A DNA stretch of 64,000 bases from Achatina immaculata (Eukaryota; Mollusca; Gastropoda; Stylommatophora; Achatinidae): positions 54,269,675-54,333,674 of the forward strand of contig CM019702.1 of assembly GCA_009760885.1 (NCBI GenBank), read 5' to 3'. The notes beneath the pieces are model-generated. The model did no database searches. It was not told the origin of the DNA and saw only the letters and a list, made by a program, of their open reading frames with translations. The translations under genes were made by a program, and so were the position numbers. This document shows positions 1-10,308 of the stretch, in pieces (positions within the stretch are counted from its first letter, which is position 1; every line of letters begins with the position of its first letter).

Positions 1-582
1 AGTGAATTATTACTGGAGGAGAAATAACCCGAACCTACAATTGAATAAGCTTTATGTGCAATAAAGAATCTGAAAAATGGTAAATCACCAGGATGTGATA
101 AGATAACAGCTTAATTTATTAAAGCAGAATGAAAGGAATGTGCAACAATCTATCATGCACTATGTAACAAGATATGGCGGTGAGGTAATTGGCTAATAGA
201 ATGGAAAACAATTATGCTCATACCACTACCAACAAAAGTTTAACCTGAAATTATCCACAAATTACAGAACTGTTGCCCTGATTAGTTATGCCAGTAAAAT
301 TATATTAAAAACTCATAATGTGTAGACTTCGTAAGAAAGTAGTAGAAGTCAATATGGTCAAGCTAGGCAAGGCAGAGGATCAAGAGATCATATATTCAAT
401 AGAAGATTAATAATAGAGCAATGCGGGTAATTTAATGCTAATCTATATTTATGTTTTATAGACTATTCAAATGCATTTAATTGTGTACAACAGCAGAAAC
501 TTTGGAAAATAACGGAAATAATTGAGATTTCCAACAGATTTGATACAATTAATATCACTCCTGTATCTATCCCAACAGGCAG
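1..582 (+). mobile_element. LINE A fragment (reverse transcriptase, N-terminal part), decayed
   Basis: This stretch translates, with several stops and frameshifts, to the same segment that is nearly open on the minus strand at 15,300-15,950. It runs from the linker before the RT domain, through NYRTVALIS- and RQGRGSRDHI-like motifs, to the LLYLDQQA region. It is cut off abruptly at about 580, where the 50-bp minisatellite begins. The fragment is too damaged to be active. The family assignment rests on residue-by-residue similarity to the other LINE A copies in this window. Confidence 0.8.
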
Positions 583-2628
583 AAGTGAGAATAAGGTATG
601 AATGTTCCAGCATATTCCAACACAGAATGGATCAGTGAGAATAAGGTATGAATGTTTCAGCATATTCCAACACAGAATGGATCAGTGAGAATAAGGTATG
701 AATGTTTCAGCATATTTCAACACTGAATTGATCAGTGAGAATAAGGTATGAATGTTTCAGCATATTCCAACACTGAATTGATCAGTGAGAATAAGGTATG
801 AATGTTTCAGCATATTTCAACACTGAATTGATCAGTGAGAATAAGGTATGAATGTTTCAGCATATTTCAACACAGAATGGATCAGTGAGAATAAGGTATG
901 AATGTTTCAGCATATTCCAACACAGAATTGATCAGTGAGAATAAGGTATGAATGTTTCAGCATATTTCAACACAGAATTGATCAGTGAGAATAAGGTATG
1001 AATGTTTCAGCATATTCCAACACAGAATTGATCAGTGAGAATAAGGTATGAATGTTTCAGCATATTTCAACACAGAATGGATCAGTGAGAATAAGGTATG
1101 AATGTTTCAGCATATTCCAACACAGAATTGATCAGTGAGAATAAGGTATGAATGTTTCAGCATATTTCAACACAGAATGGATCAGTGAGAATAAGGTATG
1201 AATGTTTCAGCATATTCCAACACAGAATGGAGCAGTGAGAATAAGGTATGAATGTTTCAGCATATTTCAACACAGAATGGAGCAGTGAGAATAAGGTATG
1301 AATGTTTCAGCATATTCCAACACAGAATGGAGCAGTGAGAATAAGGTATGAATGTTTCAGCATATTCCAACACAGAATGGAGCAGTGAGAATAAGGTATG
1401 AATGTTTCAGCATATTTCAACACAGAATGGATCAGTGAGAATAAGGTATGAATGTTTCAGCATATTCCAACACAGAATTGATCAGTGAGAATAAGGTATG
1501 AATGTTTCAGCATATTTCAACACAGAATGGAGCAGTGAGAATAAGGTATGAATGTTTCAGCATATTCCAACACAGAATGGATCAGTGAGAATAAGGTATG
1601 AATGTTTCAGCATATTCCAACACAGAATGGATCAGTGAGAATAAGGTATGAATGTTTCAGCATATTTCAACACAGAATGGAGCAGTGAGAATAAGGTATG
1701 AATGTTTCAGCATATTCCAACACAGAATGGAGCAGTGAGAATAAGGTATGAATGTTTCAGCATATTCCAACACAGAATGGAGCAGTGAGAATAAGGTATG
1801 AATGTTTCAGCATATTTCAACACAGATGGATCAGTGAGAATAGGTATGAATGTTTCAGCATATTCCAACACAGAATTGATCAGTGAGAATAGGTATGAAT
1901 GTTTCAGCATATTTCAACACAGAATGGAGCAGTGAGAATAAGGTATGAATGTTTCAGCATATTCCAACACAGAATGGATCAGTGAGAATAAGGTATGAAT
2001 GTTTCAGCATATTCCAACACAGAATGGATCAGTGAGAATAAGGTATGAATGTTTCAGCATATTCCAACACAGAATGGAGCAGTGAGAATAAGGTATGAAT
2101 GTTTCAGCATATTCCAACAGAATGGAGCAGTGAGAATAAGGTATGAAGTTTCAGCATATTTCACACAGAATGGAGCAGTGAGAATAGGTATTAATGTTTC
2201 AGCATATTCCAACACAGAATTGATCAGTGAGAATAAGGTATGAATGTTCAGCATATTTCAACACAGAATGGAGCAGTGAGATAAGGTATGAATGTTTCAG
2301 CATATTCCAACACAGAATGGATCAGTGAGAATAAGGTAGAATGTTTCAGCATATTCCAACACAGAATGGAGCAGTGAGAATAAGGTATGAATGTTTCAGC
2401 ATTCCAACCAGAATGGATCAGTGAACTAAGGTCTGAATGTTCAGCATATTCCAACACTGAATGGATCAGTGAGAATAAGGTATGAATGTTTCAGCATATT
2501 CCAACACAGAATGGATCAGTGAGAATAAGGTATGAATGTTTCAGCATATTCCAACACTGAATGGATCAGTGAGAATAAGGTATGAATGTTTCAGCATATT
2601 CCAACACAGAATGGATCAGTGAGAATAA
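583..2628. repeat. 50-bp minisatellite, about 41 copies
   Basis: The unit reads roughly AATGTTTCAGCATATTCCAA then CACAGAATGGATCAGTGAGA then ATAAGGTATG, 50 bp. Units vary at a few diagnostic positions: CATATTCC or CATATTTC, CACAGAAT or CACTGAAT, GG or TG, and ATC or AGC. The first 24 units are length-perfect. From about 1,800 to 2,460 many units carry 1-3 base deletions. The last unit runs into GAGAATAAAATC, the same flank that follows single units at 41,980 and 49,641. Short open frames across the array are by-products of a period that is not a multiple of three. Confidence 0.97.
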
Positions 2629-2639
2629 AATCTTCTTGA

Positions 2640-2905
2640 AAGAACACGCCCTGCGGGCGGTTTACTAATCCGGAGCTACCTGGTTCAGTCCCAGTAATTG
2701 GAATTTTTTCTCGTGCACACAAAAAAGAAAAAAAAAGGCCCCGTGGTCGATCCAGCTTCTAAAAATGGGTACTAGAGAAATCTGGGACGATAAATAGGGT
2801 CAGACGAGACACTGACCAGATCACACTTTCATGCGCCGAAGGTCGTGGAAATATGGGCCTAACATCGTTTCCCCGTTAGGCCGCCTTAATGACATAGAAA
2901 CGGAA
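2640..2905 (+). mobile_element. tRNA-derived SINE-like repeat in front of receptor exon copy 1
   Basis: It has a B-box-like GGTTCAGTCCC near 2,685. A body follows with AAAAAGGCCCC, ATGGGTACTAGAGAAA, CACTGACCAGATCAC and GGTCGTGGAAATAT blocks. The same body occurs at 42,047-42,300, 49,705-49,955 and 29,654-29,950, and on the minus strand at 8,038-8,250. Presence of the same body in unrelated contexts supports a dispersed SINE. The three receptor-linked copies were probably carried along by duplication. Confidence 0.65.
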
Positions 2906-3029
2906 ACTTTACCGTGTGAGACCTTGCTATTCTGCTTTAACTATTCCCTTCCAGGACTCAGAAGTAGCTTGACCTCTAATACAATTACATTTCTGTTTAA
3001 ATATTACTTATTCTCTTCAATTCATCCAG

Positions 3030-3626
3030 GTAAAAAGCATCGTTACTCCAAAAAGAATATTTGTCGTCATAATCGGTGTCTGTATAGTTTCACTAGCAAG
3101 TACATCCCCAATGTACACTGTCATCAGCTTGGGCATGACGTTCTATCCTCCACTTAACAAGACCCTTCTGGGCGTTGTTTCCACTGATGACCGGGAGATA
3201 GTGGAACATATTTCTTTTATTGTCAATAATTTTGTTTTGCCATTTGCTGCCTTTATCGTAATTATAATTTGTACTATAATTCTAATTATTAATCTTCGAT
3301 TGAGAACCAAATGGTTTGAAAAGCATTTTATAACATCAAAGAAAGACATTTCCAGCTCTAACAAAAAGGTGTCAAAAGTGGTTTTAATGATCTCTACACT
3401 CTATATTTGTTGCTTTGTACCAATTAACGTTTTAATGTTAGCTCTGGCTTTTGAACCAGAGCTTCATGTTCATGGAAAATATGTCAGTTTGGCCACAGTC
3501 TTTGGTGGTTTAGGACTTCTACTTGAATCTGTCAATTCTTCTATGAATATTTTTATATATTTACATGTAAGTGGAAAATATAGAGATACATTTCGCAATA
3601 TATTCTGCAATCACGCATTGATATAG
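3030..3626 (+). CDS. chemosensory-type GPCR, last exon (TM4-TM7), copy 1, open
   Basis: The exon starts after a pyrimidine-rich AG acceptor (TTCATCCAG at 3,021-3,029) and is open for 198 codons to TAG. It encodes TM4, an ECL2 without cysteine but with an FYPPLNKTLLG segment, TM5 (FVLPFAAFIVIIICTIIL), a basic third intracellular loop, TM6 with CCFVP, TM7 with NIFIY in place of NPxxY, and a short tail ending near IFCNHALI. Acceptor, phase 0 and length (597 nt) equal those of the complete gene's exon at 42,427. About 25 of 198 residues differ between the two by my count. No exon 1 or 2 lies upstream in this window, so its 5' exons are either beyond position 1 or lost. It is likely functional as an exon, with uncertain gene status. 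Confidence 0.8.
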   Translation, partial: VKSIVTPKRIFVVIIGVCIVSLASTSPMYTVISLGMTFYPPLNKTLLGVVSTDDREIVEHISFIVNNFVLPFAAFIVIIICTIILIINLRLRTKWFEKHFITSKKDISSSNKKVSKVVLMISTLYICCFVPINVLMLALAFEPELHVHGKYVSLATVFGGLGLLLESVNSSMNIFIYLHVSGKYRDTFRNIFCNHALI

Positions 3627-4860
3627 CTTGATCTTTTGTGCATACTGTGAAACATGTTTAACTTATATAAATATATTGTCATGACTGTTTAGCACATGGT
3701 CTATGTATGTTATGATTAATGTGTGTCTCGTGATATATATATATCTGAATCTAAAGTGCCACGGGCACATAAAGCTTTCCCAAGGGTTTTCCACAAATGC
3801 CTGTGCTTTGGCTTTTTTTCTGCTCTTGCCCAGGCAAGCGCTCTATTCCTTAACATCATCTTTGTTGTTCTTCTCCATCTCTCTCTTCTTCTACCCTTAC
3901 TTATGTTTCCAAGCGGTGTCTATCTTAGTTCTATTTTTGGTAGTGAGTTGTCAGTCATGTGGAGGACATGTCCCAACCATCCCCCATATATATATGAAAA
4001 CATTGACTGGCATGCAGAGGAAGTGTAGATAGAGGAAATGGCCGGGCGATGTCGCGCTTAGTTGTGCTTTGATTATTCTGATTGTTTCGTAGATTCTGTC
4101 CCGTGCCCACCCTATATGGTGTAGATTATGTGGGTGTGCAGTAAGCTGTGATGTTGTTTTTTGTTATTACGTATCGATAAGGAAATTATGTGTATGATTT
4201 CAGTGTGATGTATTAATATTCGTTATTATGCTTTCATGTTTATTGATTTTGTGCTGCAGCAACACTAGTGTGTCATGGCAGGGTTGTTGCGTAGAATAAG
4301 TGTCATTGCACATTGTATTGTAATGTAGGCTACGTGTAGGGCCAAGAGAGCCCGGGACCCTAGGTCCATCAGGTTTTAATTAACGATGTATGAGAAATCA
4401 TTATCATACCATACCAGGCTTAATAACCTTGCTTTACATTGACATGGTTCATCAAAATAAGTTTCTATTATCGATGATTGCTTGAAGTATTTTGCATTGC
4501 ACTGATCTTGTTCATCCTATTCTTCATCTATTATGATGACACACGTCTTGATGTCGTGTTGATGTTATTGTAAACTGTATGTGTTGTTGTGACGTATAGT
4601 GATAATTAAAAAAATGTTGTGTCATCAATTTCTGACTGATTGATTTCTACTGCATGTCAATGTAATGTGTACTGATTAAATGCTCCGGATGTATGCATAA
4701 TTAGCACACAGTGTACCAAGGAGGGGATAAAGTGGTTTTTCGGGCATGTTTTCATTATGCAGTCTATGTATTATGCTGTATTTGTAATTACCATATGTTT
4801 ATAATTTAGTGTAAAAACCGATAACTTCATCCCATTATAAAAGTAAGAATAGACAAGATT

Positions 4861-4946
4861 ATGATGTCATATAGGAAAATCTGGGGTATGATGTCATAGG
4901 GGAACGTCTGGGTATGATGTCATAGAGGAAAGTCTGGGGTATGATG
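4861..4946. repeat. 26-27 bp minisatellite, about 3 copies
   Basis: Three consecutive ATGATGTCATA.AGGAAA.TCTGGGGT units and the start of a fourth are visible. The paralogous site near 45,943-45,980 has a single unit. Confidence 0.85.
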
Positions 4947-5007
4947 ATGGCGTCTATATTATTCCAGATTAGACAAAACACACACTAGGTAAGATTTAGA
5001 CAGTAAC

Positions 5008-5382
5008 ATGACTTGTCTTTCTTCCTTCACCAGCTCTGTAAAGAGATGTGAAATGCAGTATGTCCTAAATTTGAAAGGCAGAATGCTCGCTGAAGAACAA
5101 ATCGGAATTGCAGATATATATTCCGCGGACAACAAGCAGACTCATAAGAGAGTTATAACGTTAATGTGCTTATCTCTGCTAACTTTATATGTTAATTTCT
5201 CGTCTTGTTTCTTCTGCACAGTTGTTTCTATGTTGAGCCAATTTACAAAATCTATTACCACATTATATACACAGCAAGTCAACAAGACACCCAGGCGTCC
5301 AACAACTATGCAGCACTATACTACAATTGGAACCTGCAGTCAATCAATGCCATCAACATTTAACATTCCAGAGGACGACTGA
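5008..5382 (+). CDS. 124-codon open frame of doubtful coding status
   Basis: It starts at an ATG in TGACTTGTCTTTCTTCC context and has a hydrophobic stretch at about residues 52-72 (MCLSLLTLYVNFSSCFF). I recognise no domain. In the paralogous block (46,196-46,423) the C-terminal half is also open and ends at the same PEDD-stop. The two differ there by a 9-nt in-frame indel, but the upstream half in that copy has a 2-nt shift. It could be a chance frame in a recent duplicate, an exon of an unseen gene, or a small membrane peptide. I favour chance. Confidence 0.2.
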   Translation: MTCLSSFTSSVKRCEMQYVLNLKGRMLAEEQIGIADIYSADNKQTHKRVITLMCLSLLTLYVNFSSCFFCTVVSMLSQFTKSITTLYTQQVNKTPRRPTTMQHYTTIGTCSQSMPSTFNIPEDD

Positions 5383-5824
5383 ACAAGTCTTCTATTAGAA
5401 TAACATTCAATACACCGTTTATTAATGGACCAAAATGAAGGGTGACCAGATGAGGATTAGTATGTAGTTCGTCAGGCTGGAAAACAAAAACAACAAAGTT
5501 TCCCTGCGTGAATTAATCAGCTCCATGTGGGAAGAAAAACCGTTACATTTTAACTACGACAAAAAGCACCTACTTACAAGACCGAATCTGCAAGATGACA
5601 CAAACCTTTACAAATATTACCATCATGAACTACCACAGAAGGGACTAAGGTCAAATCAGACAAAAGTCTCTGATCTAGAGTCATGGCCTAAATCTTCAAA
5701 GATTAACCTATCAAACCCCATCTTCTACCAACACTAGTATTAAGTCTACGACTGTACCTATATTCTTCTATAAAACTCTCGAAGATTACTCAATAACTGC
5801 CTGAAATCCATCGTGAAAAAGCCA

Positions 5825-6075
5825 CCCTCATAAAACAAGAAATTCTAACCTCACAAAACAAGAAATTCTGTTCTCACAAAACAATAAATTGTATTCTCAT
5901 AAAAGACGCAATTCTATTCTGACGAAAAAATAAATTCTATTCTCACAAAATAGGTAATTCTGACCTAAAAAAAAAAAAGAAATGCTATTGTCACAAAACA
6001 AAAAAATTATATTCTCACAGAATAAGAAGTTCTACTCTCAAAAAAAAAAAAAAAAAACAAATTCTAACCACACAA
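5825..6075. repeat. degenerate about 25-bp A-rich minisatellite, about 9-10 copies
   Basis: Variants of TCACAAAACAAGAAATTCTA follow one another, with A-runs of variable length. The paralogous site at 48,353-48,455 has only three or four units. Confidence 0.8.
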
Positions 6076-6335
6076 AACGAGAACCTCCTGTTTCTGTTCT
6101 AATCCTGAGTGTTATGTAAACAATAATTTCCCCACATTTATCACTTTGCTCGTTTCTTTCAGGGCTTTTGCCCAAGTCCTTCTAGCTAAGACACCCAGTT
6201 ACCCTTTAACCTTCTCTTCTGCCTAATCTTCTGCCTCCTCTGTTAATCACGTTGCCCATGTACTAATTCCACCTATGTCTCATTTATTTGGAAAATACTA
6301 CCGCATGTGTCCACATCTCTACAGAGGATTATTTT

Positions 6336-8037
6336 ATTATTAATAAAGAAAGATGATGCTGATTCAATAATCCAGTTACAGAAACAAATGCAATAAACTT
6401 TAGAAACGACAATATTGATTTGCCAAAATGTACAGTGAAGAATTATTAAAGTGAGCACAGAAGCAACATTTTAATTTTAATTCACGTGAGGCATGGAAAG
6501 GTTTGATGTGAGTTTGTTATGTGTACTGAAGAAACCTGCATAAAACCTTTCAGAATTGTTAATTTAAACAAAAGATACACACACATACACGAAAAAAGGC
6601 ATCAAAGTTTACCAGTTATGGTGTATTTGTTCAGTTCTAACAGAAGGAAGGGCATCGACAAGTGGAAGTGTCTTGCTATCAGCTGCGCCTGGCGTACTGG
6701 GCATCGAAATGACAGACAGACACAGGCATACAGACATACAGACAGGCAGACAGACAAACAGACAGGCAGACAGACAGATAGATAGATGATAGAACAGAAT
6801 TGCAAGAAATATTGTCACCTAGGAAACAAAACGTAGAAGAGTCAAATACATCTTCGGGCACTGACCAGGCAAAAACTAAACAAACATCCTGGAGAATATG
6901 TTAGGAGATATAAAGTTACAGGAAGTAAAACAGATACAAGGAAGCAACTTGTATACAACACTGTATGGATTCATTAAAAAAACAACAGATAAAAGTCGTA
7001 TATTCCAAACATAAAAAGCTGTTTTTATTCTAAATATTTCATACTCAGACGAGAGACAACGCCAGACTTACAGCAGCAAATGCTCGACGTTTCTTTATTG
7101 AGTAATGCTACAAAAGTAATAACTTCAACATATGATACTATTTGTACCAAGCAACATCGTATGTCTTGGGTACCGAAAGGGTAGGGAAAAAAAAAAGAAG
7201 AGAAACCTGGTGGAAATGGCTCTTCTCTGAGATGTACAAATATCTCGTGCCACAGTGTTTCTTGTTGTGTTCAGATCTTACATGTTTGAACTTTACCAAC
7301 AGCGAGGAGACACACATTTTCTTCCAACTCTTTTAACACCGAAGACGACGAAAGGTATTTGATGACCAAATACATGACCTATTAAAGTAGTCAGTGTTTT
7401 TTGACAATGTTCGATATTGTGACTTTTATCTTAAACTAACTGAGTTTACTGTTTTACAGACTGTATTTTCTTTTTTACAGATTGCGCATTTTTTCTAAAA
7501 AAAAAGTATTTATTCGATACTAAACTTTTATTTTCTGTTTGAAAATAGCTACATCTTACTTTCATGTTGATTTACCAAAACTAAGCCAACACTGTTTATA
7601 AGCGTATGATGTACACATATTGACACAAGTTAATTTTAGTTAAACATACACATTAATGGTACCTGTATATACATAGAAGAAGTACATTTATACCACATGG
7701 TGTTTTAGAATGAGTTATATTCTCTTTGTTACATACACATCCTGATACCTTTCAAGGAAGTTAATGCTGTTAGTAAATTCCTAACAGTCGCTGTATGTCA
7801 TATATTATATATTTACAATCCACTTCAGAATATAACTGAACTGACAAGTGTAAACATTACAACAAAATATTGAGCTTACCAGTAATCTTTAATAGCACTG
7901 ATACCATGATGTCAAATATCTGTTTAAGCTAATATCATCGATGATATGTTCTGAGGGGAAAAAAAGTTTTATCAGCAACAGTTAATACGTAACATGACAA
8001 ATCATGAAAAGAAAATTGCCATATATGGATATGTTGT
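6336..8037. other. non-coding, weakly repeated elsewhere in the window
   Basis: I see no gene here. Segments from about 6,990 on resemble 20,400-22,340 and 24,120-24,640, for example the shared TTTGATGACCAAATACATGA near 7,355 and 24,166. This indicates an older duplication. Small open frames here are short and unsupported. Confidence 0.6.
6708..6792. repeat. CAGA/GATA microsatellite
   Basis: Imperfect (CAGA)n passes into a few GATA units. Open frames in three phases across it are repeat artefacts. Confidence 0.95.
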
Positions 8038-8250
8038 TAGTGCCCATATTTTCCTTGACCTGTCAGCACACTAGAGGGTGATATGGTCAGTATCACGCCT
8101 GGCCGCCTTTCTTTCTCCAACTCCAGAAGAAGTCGGGTACCCATTCCTACAGTTGGGTGACTGGGGTACCTCCGGCCGGTTTCCAACCCCCGACCTTCGC
8201 CATGAGAGACCAGTGCAATAACCACTTCGACACTCAGACAACCATATCCA
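8038..8250 (-). mobile_element. tRNA-derived SINE, minus orientation
   Basis: Read on the minus strand, it has a tRNA-like head (GTCTGAGTGTCGAAGTGGTT, then a GGGGGTTGGAAACC B-box region). The head is followed by the ATGGGTAC and CACTGACC-type body blocks of the SINE near 2,640. It lies directly against the LINE A 3' end that follows. Confidence 0.6.
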
Positions 8251-8530
8251 TACTATATGAACATAATATTTAAGAAGGCTGGCTAGTAAAGAAGATTAAA
8301 ATCTTAAATATTATGGACGTATTAAACGAAATGACATGTTAGAAAAGAGAGTCTTGGAAGGGTACATAATGGGAAAAAGAAAGAGAAAAAGACTAAGATG
8401 GCAGTAAGGCATTGTTGATGATCTCCGAATGGACGCATCACAGCAGGGCATCTTGCTTACAACCGAGATGCCTGCAGGAGAACTGTTAGGGAGGCAAAGT
8501 TCCGCAAGGGGCATACAAATGACTGAGGTA
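8251..8530 (+). mobile_element. LINE A, 3' end fragment
   Basis: It decodes, with stops, to the C-terminal region (EEGWLVKRI, then GKRKRGRP-like, then AHNREAYRSAV). It matches 58,920-59,200 and ends near the ACATACAAATGACTGA equivalent of the family terminus. Confidence 0.8.
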
Positions 8531-9136
8531 GCTGGTTGTGGGATGTTAGACGTATCAATTCCGAAAGCAATTGCTTATTTCGCGCAGTATCTTGTCGTCC
8601 CCCTACAATCCCTTGCTGACGAGGTGAACCACTCCAAACTCTTGCATATAATCAACATCTCTCTTCCAAACTACTCGTAAAAGAATACACCACATCATTA
8701 ACTTTATGTACTAGGTTACTAAAGATTGTCGGTCTCTATTTATCAGAGTCAACCACCTGACATTCTTCAAGTCGGGAAGTAAATGCTATCTCCACTAATG
8801 ACTACACGAGGATTTCACGTCTGTCTGAGTCTTCCTAGACCATGCTAAAGAAGAAGAAAAAGTCACTTAGCGAAAAATAGAACCTAACATATCGTATTCT
8901 AAAGACACCACAACATGTACACTAGTGAATTTTAACACAGTAAAACGTGGTTGACAAAGCTCACAAAGAAGACTTCCATAATAACAGTAGTGACCAAACA
9001 ACAAAGCCAGCACAGCATGACAAGATAATTCATATTTAAAATGCTGGCCAGTGAGGGAGATCACGCGGACAAACAGGGGAGGAAACAATAACATGAACCC
9101 CTCTCTGCATGAACATTTAGTGGAGGGAATATTAGC
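8531..9136. other. non-coding block shared with 29,366-29,653
   Basis: The segments CTGGTTGTGGGATGTTAGAC and GGAGGAAACAATAACATGAA recur at about 29,370 and 29,595. The middle (8,700-9,020) is absent from the other copy. No gene is visible. Confidence 0.7.
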
Positions 9137-9224
9137 ATGGCTTATGCTTACTGGGCCTGGTTAGATGAGTGGTTAGTCCCTCGATGTACTAATCCGTTGG
9201 TACCGGATTCAAGTCCAATCAGAG

Positions 9225-9225
<1 letters not shown>
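9137..9225 (+). mobile_element. SINE head (tRNA-like), truncated
   Basis: An A-box-like TGGTTAGATGAGTGG and a B-box-like GGATTCAAGTCC at tRNA-like spacing recur at 29,654. The SINE body is missing, and an (AT)n run follows. The head lacks the cloverleaf pairing I would expect of a true tRNA gene. Confidence 0.6.

Positions 9226-9226
<1 letters not shown>

Positions 9227-9274
<48 letters not shown>
9227..9274. repeat. (AT)n microsatellite
   Basis: Pure AT dinucleotide repeat lies between the SINE head and a LINE fragment. Confidence 0.97.
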
Positions 9275-9277
<3 letters not shown>

Positions 9278-9411
9278 ATTGATGGAAAGACCAATAGAAG
9301 GAAATACGGAATACACTTATGCTTCATAGACTACTGTAAAGCATTCGATAAAGTGAGACACACAGAAATTATAAGAATGTTGGAAGACATCAATATAGAT
9401 GGGAATGACTG
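9275..9411 (+). mobile_element. LINE B-like RT fragment (palm motif A)
   Basis: It encodes LCFIDYCKAFDKVRHTEI and then MLEDINIDG, the same region as 17,850-17,930 of LINE B. It is truncated on both sides. Confidence 0.75.
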
Positions 9412-9805
9412 GAGACAGTCATCAATTAATCCTGAACAGTGAAGTTGATGGGTGGAGACAGTGAAATCCGGAACCGTGAAGATGACGGGTGGAGACAGTG
9501 ATTAACTAATCCGGAACCATGAAATTGATGACTGGAGACAGATATTAACTAATCCGGAACCGTGAAGTTGATGACTGGAGACAGCGATTAAGTAATCTAG
9601 AACCATGAAGTTCAAGGGTGGAGACAGTGATTAACTAATCAAAAACCATGGAGAGAGTGATTAACTAATCCGGAACCGTGAAGTTGATGGCTGGAGACAG
9701 TGATTAACTATTACGGAACCGTGAAGTTGATGGCTGGAGACAGTGATTAACTATTACGGAACCGTGAAGTTGATGGCTGGAGACAGTGGATAACTAATCC
9801 AGTAA
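9412..9805. repeat. 43-bp minisatellite, about 9 copies
   Basis: The unit contains GTGAAGTTGATGGCTGGAGA and AGTGATTAACTAATCCGGAA. The paralogous site at 51,070-51,140 holds only about one and a half units. Confidence 0.92.
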
Positions 9806-9945
9806 CAGTCAGAAAACACGGCTTCAACATAAGGACAGCGACACAGAAACATCTTCACTGTGACAAATGTTTACCTTATAATCTAAGTAGAGTGTGAGCA
9901 ATGTTTACATCACACGATCTACGCTTATTGTGGTGAATGTTTGTT

Positions 9946-10308
9946 TCAGTTTCCATGTCCCTTGTGGAACTTTGCCTCCCTAACAGCTCTTCTGTAGGCC
10001 TCTCGGTTAAAAGCAAGATAGCTTGCTGATAAAGCGTTCACTTGAGATTATCAACAGTGTATTGCAACCATCTTCGCATTGACCTTCCTCCCTTTCTTTT
10101 TCCCATTATGTATCCTTTCATAATTGTCTTTAAAATCTCATGACGTTTAATGTGTCCAAAATATTTAAGTTCTCTATTTAATCCTCTTTACTAGCCAGCC
10201 TTCTTCAATATTAAGTCATTGTAGTATGGAAATGTATGTTCTTTTTGTGTGAATCTCAGCTTCATGAAGTGTTCAGGTCTCACAGGCATATGCTGCGATG
10301 GGAAAGAT
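9946..10308 (-). mobile_element. LINE A, 3' part, host of a nested LINE B
   Basis: Minus-strand match to the LINE A C-terminus and 3' end. It stops at TGGGAAAGAT (10,299-10,308), which is repeated at 11,070-11,079 on the far side of LINE B. The element resumes there and runs to about 11,257. Confidence 0.85.

Larger units (their letters stand above)
3627..6335 (+). other. 3' flank of receptor copy 1, paralogous to 43,024-48,693
   Basis: This non-coding stretch aligns collinearly with the flank of the exon at 42,427. The partner carries the Tc1 composite (43,435-45,070) and the 1.49 kb element (46,854-48,345), both absent here. No canonical AATAAA is seen close behind the stop codon. Short frames at 3,703-4,032 are not preserved between copies and are left out. 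Confidence 0.8.

Noticed and set aside
583..2457. Repeat-encoded proteins (several 64-69 codon frames on both strands)
   Set aside because: Frames arise from the 50-bp period and indels. They have no start context or conserved partner.
583..2628. CRISPR-like array
   Set aside because: Units follow one another without unique spacers, there are no cas genes, and the context is a metazoan genome.
3703..4032. Hydrophobic frames behind receptor copy 1
   Set aside because: Not preserved in the paralogous flank, which has indels out of phase.
6519..6861. Open frames over the CAGA repeat
   Set aside because: Low-complexity translation in three phases.
9150..9215. tRNA gene
   Set aside because: A- and B-box-like motifs are present but the arms do not pair convincingly, and the sequence recurs as a SINE head at 29,654.
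9137..9442. 101-codon open frame
   Set aside because: It reads through a SINE head, an (AT)n run and a LINE fragment; a chance fusion.
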